Assembly: GCA_035772405.1 (NCBI GenBank)
Contig: JAYKKM010000192.1
Location: forward strand, 62,001 to 126,000
Length of the DNA stretch: 64,000 nucleotides
Reading direction: 5' to 3'
Origin: Chrysogorgia sp. JL179-B06
Lineage: Eukaryota > Cnidaria > Anthozoa > Scleralcyonacea > Chrysogorgiidae
Positions 42,739 through 53,192 of this stretch are shown here, piece after piece. Positions within the stretch are counted from its first letter, which is position 1, and every line of letters starts with the position of its first letter. The position numbers and the translations under genes were made by a program. A model generated the notes under the pieces. The model did not search any database. It had not been told where the DNA came from and saw only the letters and a list, made by a program, of their open reading frames with translations.

Positions 42739-43257
42739 ATGGGTATAAGTAATAACGTGATGGTGAAACGCAAAAGTGAGGAAAACCCTACGATTGAGGA
42801 ACTAGTTGAGGATACTCAAGCCGCTAGTGCCTCGACTGTGGAAGACGACATTGACGTTAGGAGAGCCGAACTAATTAGACTGTCTGGTGATGGTGTGGTA
42901 AGCCAATCTGAAGCGTATATTAAAAAAGCGTCCGCAAAGGTTATCGACAAGATATGGCGCCAATATGAGTTGAAGAGAATGGAAATTGCAAACGCTTTTC
43001 TCACTGACTTGCTAATCAGCAAATTCGCTAGCTTATTAGATGGGTTGAACGCTATTGAGAACCCTGACGAACTAAATGACGAGTTGCAAAAAGACTCGCT
43101 ACTAAAGAAAGACGTCGAGAGCATTGTCGCGGTTGTGACACCGTACGTGCCTTTCTTAGGCTTGTTGTCGGGAGGAATCACAACGTCGAAGTATGTGTAC
43201 GATCACCATTTTAAAAGTGAGACGACAAACACTGAAAATAGTGAACAAACGGACTAA
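42739..43257 (+). CDS. small Polinton protein with C-terminal hydrophobic helix
   Basis: 172 codons, intact, ATG 42739 in AAAATATGGG. N-terminus acidic (SEENPTIEELVEDTQ), middle helical (KKASAKVIDKIWRQYELKRM), then VVTPYVPFLGLLSGGITTS as a likely membrane or buried helix. Its last 32 codons lie inside the right terminal repeat. It appears to be a regular Polinton/adintovirus component, but no function is known. Confidence 0.65.
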   Translation: MGISNNVMVKRKSEENPTIEELVEDTQAASASTVEDDIDVRRAELIRLSGDGVVSQSEAYIKKASAKVIDKIWRQYELKRMEIANAFLTDLLISKFASLLDGLNAIENPDELNDELQKDSLLKKDVESIVAVVTPYVPFLGLLSGGITTSKYVYDHHFKSETTNTENSEQTD

Positions 43258-44008
43258 TCTATTATTAACAGGTGGCAATAATCTAATTTGCATAACAGGT
43301 GGCAATTTTATCACGCGTGAGACACTTTTACGATACATAAATTTGTAAAAGTGTTTAAACGACTATTTTCCTAAATGTGATTTGACAAATTTGTGAAAAT
43401 GTTGAAACGGCTATTTTCCTGTGATTTGACAAATTTGTGAAAATGTTGAAACGACTATTTTTTAAATGTGACGTAAATTTGTGAAAATGTTGAAACGACA
43501 TTTTCTATTATTTTTTAAATGTAACGTAAACTTGTGAAAATGTTGAAACGACTATTTTCCTAAACGTGATTTGACATAAATTTGTGAAAATGTTGAAACG
43601 ACACTCTCTATTTTTCCTAAATGTGATTTGACAAATTTGTGAAAATGTTGAAACGACACTTTCTATTTGCGAAAATTTTTAAACGACACTTTCTATTTTT
43701 AAAAATGTGACTGAAATAACACCAAATTAAGCAAAATCGTGATTTGGTATAAATTTGGTATTGTCTCGTTAGTCTCGCGTGTGTTTGACATCAATTGAGT
43801 AGAAAACGTGAGGGGTGTCTAGCTTGATTAATGATTGCTATAGTAGTATAGAGAGTGGGGCTACGAGCTTATCAATGTTAACCGTAAACGTAAATACCGA
43901 AACATCGCCAAATTTGTCGAGTCGCGACTTGGCATAAATTTGGTGATGTTTTGGTATTTATATTACGGTTGACATTGGTGAGCTCGCAGCCCTACTCTCT
44001 ATACTACT
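43162..44008. repeat. Polinton right terminal inverted repeat
   Basis: About 847 bp against 703 on the left. The extra length is due to more copies of the ~50-bp minisatellite (TGTGAAAATGTTGAAACGAC) at 43370-43690. Ends ...CTATACTACT followed by AATTGA. Confidence 0.93.
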
Positions 44009-44014
44009 AATTGA

Positions 44015-44320
44015 TACCCATGTACCTAAATCAAAATTAAGAGATATAAATACTCTCCCCACTTGGATTGACGGAGAAGTGGTTCACCTCCTTCGAAAAA
44101 AGGATACGGCTTAATTGAGCTAAATCATCATCCGGTAACAATAGTTATTGGGAAAATGTCGGAAGCTCTGCCGGGATGCTAAAGCTCTGATAAAGGCTAA
44201 ACACAACAGTTATCTCTACTCAATTGCCAAGTCAATGAAGTCTGCTCCAAAGCGTTTATGGTCCTATGTGAGAGCAAAGACAAAAACCAATAGTATTCCA
44301 TCTGCTGTCCGGTTCAAATA
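44015..44320 (+). mobile_element. non-LTR linker fragment (probable Polinton target)
   Basis: Reads VPKSKLRDINTLPTWIDGEV then, after stops, DAKALIKAKHNSYLYSIAKS and KRLWSYVRAKTK, the stretch between endonuclease and RT in CR1-like ORF2 proteins. It begins at the target duplication, so the Polinton landed in or at this copy. Left flank was not recognised as the other half. Confidence 0.55.
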
Positions 44321-45199
44321 TACTCAAATTTGTCAAGACAAATTTGTACTAAATATGGTGTCTCCTTTAACGACAACTCCACCATAGACAATACATGTTT
44401 AAACGGCAGCAAACTTCACCTTAATGTCAAGGGCTCGGCCATCTTAGCTGTACACTTCATAAAGTTCCTCAAGGGAGACAGAACAGTAACATCACAACGA
44501 AATCAGGGAAACGAGGGTTTTCAGATGTCAACATGATGTCAAAACTTGAGAACTTTTAAAAATAATTGTTCAACCAGACAGAAACACTCGGAGAAGGAAA
44601 CCCCATTACATAGAATGTGTGACACAGCATCAGGTATTTATGATCATTCACTACATGCCATCGCTAAAGTAAAAAGCTTTAAAATAGCTAGTTTAAATGT
44701 CAATAGTTTGTTGAAACATTTAGATGAAATCCGATCTCTTCTAACTAAATCTCCTGTTGATATTCTAGCAATCAATGAATCTAAAATTGACGATTTAATT
44801 CCAGACAATGAAATAAATATACTAGGATATAATCTGGTTCGGAAAGACCGAAACAGATCCGGGGGTGGTGTGGTTTTATATATTCGAGATTGTATACCAT
44901 TTTCTGAGGAAAGATCTTGTTCCAGATCACCTCGAAATGTTGTGTTGAAATCAGTAGGCCATACAACAAGTCATTCCTAATAAGTACATGGTACAGGCCA
45001 CCGAATTCGGATATTGACATTTTTGATAAATATGATTTATTTTTACGCAAATGTGACTCAGAAAACAAAGAGCTAATGGTCATTGGAGATTTGAATTGTG
45101 ATGTCGCCAAGGCAGCGCCAGATCTCCGTGCACGAAGACTGCAATTTTTATGTTCGCATTACCAGTGTGATCAGTTGATTGATGAGCCAACAATGAGCC
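44321..45199 (+). mobile_element. non-LTR ORF1 tail and AP-endonuclease domain, broken
   Basis: First a short SGNH-type tail (NTCLNGSKLHLNVKGSAILA, 44390-44460), then an endonuclease/exonuclease/phosphatase domain: IASLNVNSLLKHLDEIRSLL (44685-44750), DILAINESKID with the metal-binding Glu, RSGGGVVLYIRD, then in another frame STWYRPPNSDIDIFDKY and VIGDLNCDV (the D-x-N catalytic pair). Nicks target DNA for retrotransposition. Frame change near 44940. Stops at about 45199 where BEL/Pao sequence starts. Confidence 0.75.
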
Positions 45200-45204
45200 A
45201 TTAA

Positions 45205-46917
45205 TGAGCCCACATCGTTGATTCCCAGATTGTCCGTGCAATGATCCAGAAAGAAACATATGGATTCAACACTTTCGCTGCTACTCGCATAGGTGAAATT
45301 CGCCTGTAGACTGGTATTGGATAGACGGGGTATCCAACATCGCTGATTGGATAACAAGAGGGAAAAAACCAGATGAGATCGGCCTAATAAGTTTGTGGCA
45401 AAATGGCCCAAAATTCCTGGAGCTTCCTGTGTCTAAGTGGCCAGTAATGGAGACCTTCCACGAAGGAGAATTACCCGAAAGAGTAAAAGTCGTAATGGCA
45501 ATTAACGCAAAGATCAACGACACCCATGCTCGATCGCAGAAGGATCCGATACCGAGCCTGAAGAATGCAGCTAAAACATTAACAGCAGCAGATATAGCAA
45601 AGGCTGAACAATTCTGGATAAAAGATGCTCAAGCGTCGATAAAACAAGATCTCGACGAAGGAAAACTCAGACGTCTGTGTCCAAGAATTCGTGAGGATGG
45701 AGTAACGGTTGTCGGTGGTCGCGCAGAAAAGTGGATGCAAATGAGCTATAACAAATGTGAGGTACCGCCATTACCTTACAAGCATCGCTTTTCTCGATTG
45801 TATGCAGATAAAATCCACTGCCAAGGGCACCAAGCTGTAGCAGCCACCACGAGCAAGATCCGATCGAGATTCTGGATCATCGGACTACAAAATATGGTAA
45901 ATTCGATCAAATTTAACTGTATACGATGTAAGATCAAATGATGGGGAAAATCCCAGAAGATCGTCTAAAGCCATCGCCACCTTGGACATGCACTGGAATC
46001 GACCTGTTTGGACCCTTTAAAATCAGAGACGAAGTGAAGAAAAGGACCATCGGGAAAGCATACGGTGTCCTATTCAACTGTCTTGCGACTCGAGCTGTTC
46101 ACGTCGACTTAGCACCGGATTATAGCGCAGATTTGTATCCATGAGAGGCTATCCTGCCAAGCTACGATCAGACAATGGTACGCAGCTTACTGCAGCCAAC
46201 GAAGAACTCCAAATTATCGCTAAAGCATGGAATTGGGATGAACTCAAGGACTGTGGAGCAGAATAGGGAATGCAATGGGACTTCACGTCGGCTGACGCAC
46301 CTTGGCAAAACGGATGTTCAGAAGCCTTGATAAAATCCGTAAAGAAAGCACTTGCCGCTGCAATTGGTGACAGTGTCTTGACATTTTCAGAGCTACAAAT
46401 GGTCTGTTTCGAGGCAGCTAACCTGGTGAATGAAAGACCAATTGGAAGACATCCAACGTCACCAGAAGATGGAACTTACCTCTGCCCCAACGATTTATTA
46501 TTGGGTCGGGCTACTTCCAGAGTACCGAGTGGACCGTTTAGGGAAACCACCAATCCCAACCACCGACACGAGTTCGTTCAACAAATTGTGGATGCCTTTT
46601 GGAAGAAGTGGACCAGAGACTTTTTCCCAAGCCTAATCGTTCAACAAAAGTGGCACACGGCTCGAAGGGACATGATGGTGGGTGATGTTGTGCTTGTTCA
46701 AGATTCAAATCAGGTGAGAGGCAGCTGCAGCTGGAAGCTTGCCAAGGTTTCTAAAGTGAAACCAGGGACTGATGGCAAAGTGCGAAACGTGGAAATCCAA
46801 TACAAGAACCCCAAACTTGGTGAACCAACAGCTACATATCGTGGTCAAGACTACGTAATGGTGGATAGAGCTGTTAACAAACTTGTGGTGCTTATAGCAG
46901 TGGATGAGAAGAACTAA
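45205..46917 (+). pseudogene. BEL/Pao retrotransposon: RNase H end and integrase
   Basis: Rightward. IVRAMIQKETYGFNTF (RNase H tail) then YWIDGVSNIADWITRGKK (45320-45360), a zinc-binding HHCC region (HCQGHQAVAATTSKI and CIRCK, 45815-45930), and the integrase core: TGIDLFGPFKI (Asp), LRSDNGTQ (Asp), DAPWQNGCSEALIKSVKKAL (Glu, 46290-46350), and a C-terminal KWHTARRDMMVGDVVLVQDS block. Stops or frame breaks at 45942, 46140 and 46264 inactivate it. Integrase inserts cDNA into host DNA. Upstream half is replaced by the non-LTR piece. Confidence 0.85.
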
Positions 46918-47520
46918 CATGTTAAAATTTTGCAATGGTTTATATTGTGTCTTGATTGATTTGTAATATATTTAGGGGTTAACACATGAATTGTGATTAA
47001 GTTACATGTATATCTACTCTTGAGGTGGGAGTGTTTCATATACGAAATTGTCGGACAGAAGTCGGAAAGACTCGGGATCTAACGATAGTTTACATGCGGT
47101 TTTAGCTATTGATCTTTTACTCGCTAACCTTTTTTGACGTGAATCTAAGTTATTTCCCTAGCCGTGATTTCAAACCAAGGGACTACCGGGTAAATATTTG
47201 TTTATGTAACCTTGTCCTTTGTTTGCATGTGTGTATTTCTGTATGAGTAATCTTATTTATATACCTGTACTGTTATTCAGATTTCGAAATTATTATCATA
47301 TTGTGAGTGCATTTGATGTGTTTCTGGAATGGTAGTCGGAATATAGCTAGCGGCACACATAGTATTAGTTTGTAATACATGTTTACCGACAAAATATAAT
47401 TTGTATTGTCTAATGAGGGGAAAATTAGAAAGTTTCCCTGTTTTGAGGACATTTAGGGATTAATTAATCATTCAGTTTCACCCATTGAGAACAAAAGAAA
47501 TAGAGGAAAACATAGTATTA
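46918..47520. repeat. 3' region of the BEL/Pao element, possible LTR
   Basis: GAGGTGGGAGTG near 47024 resembles a polypurine tract, followed by TGTTTCATATACGAAATTGT at 47031 as a possible LTR start. The other end of the LTR could not be fixed, and no second LTR is in the window. Confidence 0.4.
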
Positions 47521-47604
47521 TAATATTTACATTTATTATTTATAGAATTTAATCAATAACAACAATTTATTAAACACACTATATGTAAACAGTGTATAAT
47601 AATA

Positions 47605-49135
47605 CCAGCCTCGTCCCTCGGCGCTTGTATGACGTTGCGCGGGCTTTGCGTGGGACGTGCTGACAGGAAAATAATGTGTAGCGCCTTGCAGAAACCGTGT
47701 CGATTTCTGGAGCGGCTGTCGATTTCTGGAGCGGACTATAAAGGAGCGACTCACAAAGTTACAAACGCCATTGAGAAGCAGTTTTGGCTTTTGGTCTCGA
47801 AAAATGGATGATATTGATGAGTCTTTTAAAAGAATAACTGTTACAGGTAAATATATGCAAATATGTGGATTTATAAATATTTAAATTTGGCCGCCAGCTG
47901 TATCAGAAATATAAATATTCATATTTATAATTTATATTGTTCGCTGGTACACACGAAATATTTAACTATATTTTACGACATTTATTGTGTTGAAAATATT
48001 ATTTGCTGTAACCATGCAGTTTGATAACTAGGAAATATAAATTTTGTGGTAAAAAAGCAGTATAAGCAGAACTTTATCAGAACAATGCTCGATTGTTGTT
48101 TATTTTGCTTCCAGTTCCATAATATGTCAGAACTTGAGCTGACTTGATCATATTAAAACAAAAGTTAAATTTAATATAAGTTTCGTCTTGATAAAGATTC
48201 ACCTGTTGAAGATTCTGAAGCTGGTGTAGAAAGTGAAGCAGCTGCATTTCTTGGACATCATGAGCAAGCTCAGCAAGGTTATATATATTATTGAAATTTG
48301 AAAATGATATGATTATAGATGAATTAATATTATTATATAACATGGGATTATAACTGGAGATTATATATTAATTAATAATAATCAGGTCATATGATAGATC
48401 TGTATGGGTATATGGGTATCCATTTTAAAGAACATGCTATTTTTTGACATTTCCCTCCCAATATTCACCCTCCAATTGGTAATACCATTCTTTGACTGTC
48501 ACCTCCAGTAGGTGCAAGTCAAGAATTTAATCCTGAGTACCCCTCCCCCACCAACCCCCTCACAGAACAAAAACATGTTTCATGTGCTGACAATTTAGTC
48601 TATATAATTATATGCACAGTCAGTCATTGCTTACAATTTAAATTATTTCATGTTATTTGTATGCTTATACAGTATATGTAAACATACAAGTGACATGAAA
48701 TAACATAATACTCTATTGGCCTAAGTTATATCATGCAAATGTACAAAATCTCCTGCATTCCCAGTAAATTCCTTCAGTGTATTATATAGCGCCTGGCCAG
48801 GGTATGAGGCAGGGTTTTTACTTAAATGCAACAATCTCCTTGGCAGATCTTTAAAGGCTAGTCAATAGACACTGTGATGATTACCGATAGAAAATCATAT
48901 GGCAGACAGTCTGTCCTAAAAGTACTCATAATGTCACCTACAAGATTTTAGGCCCACTCACAGAAATTAGTACTATAAAACTTTGTTAATCTCCCTATTT
49001 TATTAACTTACAGTACTTTGTAGGTCTAATTGTCATAGTGGACCTGATATCATAAAATATGATAATATAATACTTCTTTCCTTACAACATCAATATTAAT
49101 ACCTGATAATATATACATACAAGGGACGAGGCTGG
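47605..49135. repeat. pair of inverted CCAGCCTCGTCCC ends
   Basis: CCAGCCTCGTCCCT at 47605-47618 and its inverse GGGACGAGGCTGG at 49123-49135. Could be terminal repeats of a 1.5 kb non-autonomous element, but it would then contain exons 1 and 2 of the small gene. No target duplication seen. Confidence 0.4.
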
Positions 49136-50280
49136 CAAATTGGCTAAAACTTACATATATGCAATTATACAATTTTAAGTAATCAGATCATTTTCTACTC
49201 AAATGCAGAATAGATGAACACAATTACATATATAGTACATTTGTGTTTGTTTATAACATGTATCGTGAATTATTTTTAAGATGTTTTGAATATTCCAAGC
49301 ACGCCCCATAAAACAAGAAGAGGTTCTAAGCACTCATTAACACCAGAGTCCAAGTTAGCAGCAGAATCAAAATCTAAACGATTTGCTGAAGAACCCGGTA
49401 ATATATGTCCACAACTTTGTGATAGTCCAGGATCTTAGCTAGGAGGCTATGTGGGTCGTGCGTTCATGGCTGAAAATGAAAAAAAAACAAGGCCAAAACA
49501 AAATAAAATTTTAAAAATTGCGAGTGGAAGTCACCCCTGGACACCCTAGAATTCTCGTTCATGACTGCAGCACTCAATGTGTGAGTCTCAAATTTTTTGA
49601 AAAAGGTTTGATTATACACCAGGCAATGACAGGCAAGTGAAACTTTAAAGTAAATAACTCACTCGGTAACATGAACCAGACGAAACTTTATTGGCGCTTT
49701 CTCGGTATATGAGCAACCTTACCGAAGTTCAAACCTTAATACAGTACTGCTCAGAAACAACCTAACACTGCGTTCGCGTTCCGAACGCGTTCGGAACATC
49801 ATTGTGACTTCGCTTAAAAAATTAATGGGAAGACTTTGTTAATTTCTGACTTTAGTAAACTTCTAAACGGATTTAACTTGATCATTTGATTGCTGGACTG
49901 GTTATGGTATATGTTCACTAGATGAGATTAAAACAGAAAGTATATCGTTCGGAACGCGTTCCGAACGCGTTCGGAACGAGAATAGAACGCGTTCCGGTCG
50001 CGTTCCGAACGCGTTCGGAACGCGTTTTTCCGTTAGGTTAATTCCGAGCAGTACTGTACATTATATTACTAACCCTAATTTAGTAATACAGGCACAGTAC
50101 TCCATTTCAATTCAGGTTGTTCAATTATTGAGATATAAATTTTGGCTGAAGTAAACAACTAAACATGGCGCAAACATAATGAAATACACTGATTCATTAG
50201 CATTAATTAATATATTATTCATGATATATCCTTACTTGATAATTTTTGCAGAGGGACTTTTGGCTGATGGCTGTTTATAG
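47804..50280 (+). CDS. small spliced gene, unknown (about 90 residues)
   Basis: Four exons read consistently in phase 1: 47804-47846 (MDDIDESFKRITV), 48197-48277 (SPVEDSEAGVESEAAAFLG), 49281-49397 (NIPSTPHKTRRGSKHSLTPE), 50252-50280 (GLLADGCL, stop). All borders have GT and AG. The protein is acidic then basic, with no known domain. Introns hold one possible MITE end and the MITE at 49742-50056. The uniform phase and good borders argue for a real or once real gene; it may also be the companion gene of a lost transposon, since the style resembles the Kolobok second gene at 53193. Confidence 0.4.
48278..49280. other. intron sequence, nothing else recognised
   Basis: Between exons 2 and 3 of the small gene. 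AT-rich, no family signature. Confidence 0.35.
49742..50056. mobile_element. 315-bp MITE with TA duplication and CGTTCCGAACGCG array
   Basis: Inverted ends CAGTACTGCTC...ACCTAAC (left 49742) and its complement (right end 50056), flanked by TA on both sides as in Tc1/mariner-type insertions. Both sides carry runs of the near-palindrome CGTTCCGAACGCGTTCGGAA; the right side has five or so copies, the left two. Confidence 0.8.
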
Positions 50281-51030
50281 GAAACTTTAGTAGTGTAACT
50301 TCGCGAACTGGAATAAAGTCAAAGAAAGACTCAGACGATCACTATCAAGCTTGAACTTTTCCCTCTCCACAGCAAGGATAAGCTTAACCTTCTGCTCGCA
50401 CTAGTTCTTCAAGGCACATGATTTCTCCTTTTCTGCCAAAGAACTCACATTCAACAGCTGCTATGAAACGTTGTTGTTGGAAGCCATTTTGAACTGAAGA
50501 TTGCTTCTGCTATATAGGATTGTCGAAGAACTGGTCTTGAAAGGTCAAGGTCACTCACCGTTGCTCCCGCCAAACGAATCCGATCTTTTGATTGGCCTGC
50601 ATCGCCTCACCGTTGCTCAAATGCTAAATATAGCCTACTGAAAAGGCTATTTTTAGTACAACCGTTGCTCCCGCCATTGCTCCAAAGCATACAATCAGGA
50701 TAGCGCGATGTTATGTAGCGGCCTGTGCGGCTGACATACTGCAGCGCCCGGATTGGAGAGGATTGCGGGCACATGAAACTCAACGCACGTAAACTCCGGC
50801 CTGAACTCGCGGTATTATCACGGGTATTATATTGTTGTACTCGATGAAAATGGGTATTTACACTTGTAGTCCTATTATCTATCTATATAATATAATATTA
50901 TAATATATATAATATTATATTATATATTATATATTATATGTTAGTGCATGCAATAATACACATGCAAAATTAGAATTTCTAATTTTGAAATTCTGACCGT
51001 TGCTTGAGCAACGGTTGCAACTCAACGGAT
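50281..51030. other. no clear gene; inverted ACCGTTGCTC motifs and AT tract
   Basis: ACCGTTGCTC occurs near 50560, 50610 and 50660, and ACCGTTGCTTGAGCAACGGT at 50997-51016 is a near-perfect palindrome. 50880-50940 is an AT-rich simple repeat. On the minus strand 50300-50490 reads KLILAVEREKFKLDSDRLSL, a coiled-coil-like stretch that may be another exon of the leftward gene at 51893-52130. Confidence 0.4.
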
Positions 51031-51039
51031 CCGCCCCTG

Positions 51040-51890
51040 CTACTCTATCGACAGGTTGGTGGAAAAGATCAATCGAATGCCCTTCAAAGAGATCTTGATG
51101 TCCTCGCTGAATGGTCTCAAACCTGGCAGTTAAAGTTCAATCTTAAAAAATGCTATCACTTTACAATTACTAAGAAGAAATCACCATATGTAAGTAATTA
51201 TCACATACAAGAGCACACGCTGGAATTAAAAGCCAACAAACCTATCTTGAAGTTTAGCTCAGACAAACATATTTGCAAAATCACTGGCAAGGCAAATCGA
51301 TCCTTAGGTTTTGTGAGGCACAACTTTACCCAATGTCCCAAACTGGTGAAAAATCAGGCAATTTATGCACTTGTTAGACCTCACCTAGAGTATGCTGCAA
51401 CATCCTGGGATCCATACCATAAACAGGATATCCAGGCTCTGGAGATGGTCCAAAGCAGAGCTGCTCGTTGTGTCACTCGAGATTATAATAGACAACCTGG
51501 ATCTGCACAGAGCAATACATAGTAATGTTGCAATTGATATCCCAACTTACTTCAAACACCCTCTTCGAACTTCAAGTAACTATCATGAACTTCGATATGT
51601 TAACCCTCAAACATCATCTGACGTGTATAAATACAGCTTTTCCCCCAGGACAATAGTCAAGTGGAATATGCTACCACCTGAAATACTGCAACCACATCAA
51701 CTAATCTCTTTAAGAACAAAGTATCTGAACATATTTTTAGCATTGTTAGAGGATAACGAACGTATATACTAGTAGTTTTTATTTTTTTTTAATTAATTTG
51801 TACTTTTATATTATGTTTGTATGTGTCTATGACACCTTGCAATTTATGGGAGCCATCTCCCCCTGCAAGTGTCATTATAGATGTAGATAT
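51040..51890 (+). mobile_element. L2/CR1-like RT C-terminal fragment
   Basis: 51040-51490 reads ALQRDLDVLAEWSQTWQLKF and NLKKCYHFTITKKK, then SLGFVRHNFTQCPKLVKNQA and LVRPHLEYAATSWDPYH; after a frame change 51500-51772 gives YKYSFSPRTIVKWNMLPPEI. This is the thumb and C-terminal region of a non-LTR reverse transcriptase. The 3' UTR runs to about 51890, next to exon 2 of a leftward gene. Confidence 0.8.
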
Positions 51891-51892
51891 AC

Positions 51893-52130
51893 TTCCTGGA
51901 GCTTCAGCACTGCCGCATTTTCCCTCAGTTCTCGTTCGATAGTTGTCGAACTACGTTTCGTTTTATTCTTCTTTGGTTGGGTTGCTTCAGCTTGTTGTGG
52001 ATCTTATATGTGGAGAAAACGTTAGGGGTTTCTACAAGAAACGTCATGCACGTGGCATTTGCTGTTGTGATGACAATGAAATGCACTTACCTTCTTTTTC
52101 AGACTCACTATCTTGTTCAGCTTCAACCAT
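51893..52130 (-). CDS. small spliced gene start, unknown
   Basis: Leftward. Exon 52130-52091 (MVEAEQDSESEKE, donor GTAAGTGC) and exon from 52002 (acceptor CATATAAG) with TQPKKNKTKRSSTTIERELR and ENAAVLKLQEV, running into the retrotransposon 3' end at about 51893. Phase 1 at the junction is consistent. Acidic start, basic middle and a helical tail; no domain known. Truncated or interrupted by the non-LTR insertion. Confidence 0.4.
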
Positions 52131-52994
52131 GGAAAAAAACGGAATGTTCACGACCGCTTTCGAAAGCCTTCTTTAAATCTTCGTCCAATAAAACGCGATT
52201 CTTTTCTATATCCTATATAGCCAATATCGACTGTCTTGTTTAGACATTCTCCATTCAAGTCATTTCCATAGGAGGAAAGGAATTCTCTTTATTTCATCTA
52301 ATGATTTGTACCTTGGAAAGTTTTCAATGTAGTGATTCTCACAGGTGCAGCTTGTAAATAGGGCAGGAGATGACATTCCAGTGGCCCATTTTCAGGGGGT
52401 TGGGGATTGCGACTGCTACATCTTATGTTCTTCGGTTTAAATCTTCTACAGGTAAAAAAGACAAAAAAAGTATTTACAATCCAATGCGTGCACTTTATTT
52501 ATTGGCATGATGTCAAAAACCTTTGCCACATAAATATCAATTTCTTTAATACAATAAATTTTTATTAAAAAGATTGCTTGAAATAGTTTGTTGAAATGTG
52601 ATTTATGTGAGTGGTGTCCAAGTAATCCAATTTATTTTCAAAGTTGTCCAACTAGTTTCCAAGTTCCCACGTGCATGTTTTTATGAAAATATATTTATTT
52701 AGATTATCAATAATCCCTTTTACTGTTTTGATGTTGATGCTAGCTTATCAACAATTTTGAGGCCACGAAGGGACATGTAATTTATTACAAATATTACTCC
52801 ACATGTCATTTCTTCCATCTTCTTGATGTGCAATGGTGAACAGCATGGCTTATACTCGCACTTACTGCATTCATCAGTGGATGACTTTATATTATGGCTC
52901 TTGCATGTATACTTCAACCTTTCATCCGACGAAGTAGATCCAGAGGTACTCAAGGTGCTCTTTAGTTCTCCACACTATTTAAGGAAGAAATTAA
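52131..52994. other. no recognisable gene; left Kolobok flank
   Basis: Random short frames only. Ends with TTAA at 52991-52994, the left target duplication of the Kolobok element. Confidence 0.4.
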
Positions 52995-53192
52995 ACACGG
53001 AGCGAACGCATAAGAGGAGTCTGAGCATCTCAGACTGTCAATTAGATTAACGAAAGAACGCATGTTATTGGTCAGACTATTTTTAGCGACAAGTCTTGGT
53101 CTTACGTTACGTGTCTTTAAAACCAAAGCGTATGCTGCGAGGCGAAATTTGAAAGATTTTAGCTGGAGGAAATATATGTAAAAGCTTATTCA

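Larger units (their letters stand above)
26564..44008. mobile_element. Polinton/Maverick (adintovirus-like) element, 17.4 kb
   Basis: Large self-synthesising DNA transposon related to viruses. Ends begin AGTAGTATAGAGAGTAGGG and are inverted copies; AATTGA follows at 44009-44014 and precedes at 26558-26563, the 6-bp duplication expected for Polintons. Coding content is the classic set: protein-primed PolB, retrovirus-type integrase with chromodomain, double-jelly-roll capsid protein, packaging ATPase, plus thymidine kinase, a Bro-N nuclease, a fibre-like protein and several membrane proteins. Genes lie in four blocks of alternating strand. Several are broken by single frame lesions, others open. 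The right flank reads as the linker of a non-LTR element, the probable insertion target. Confidence 0.96.
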
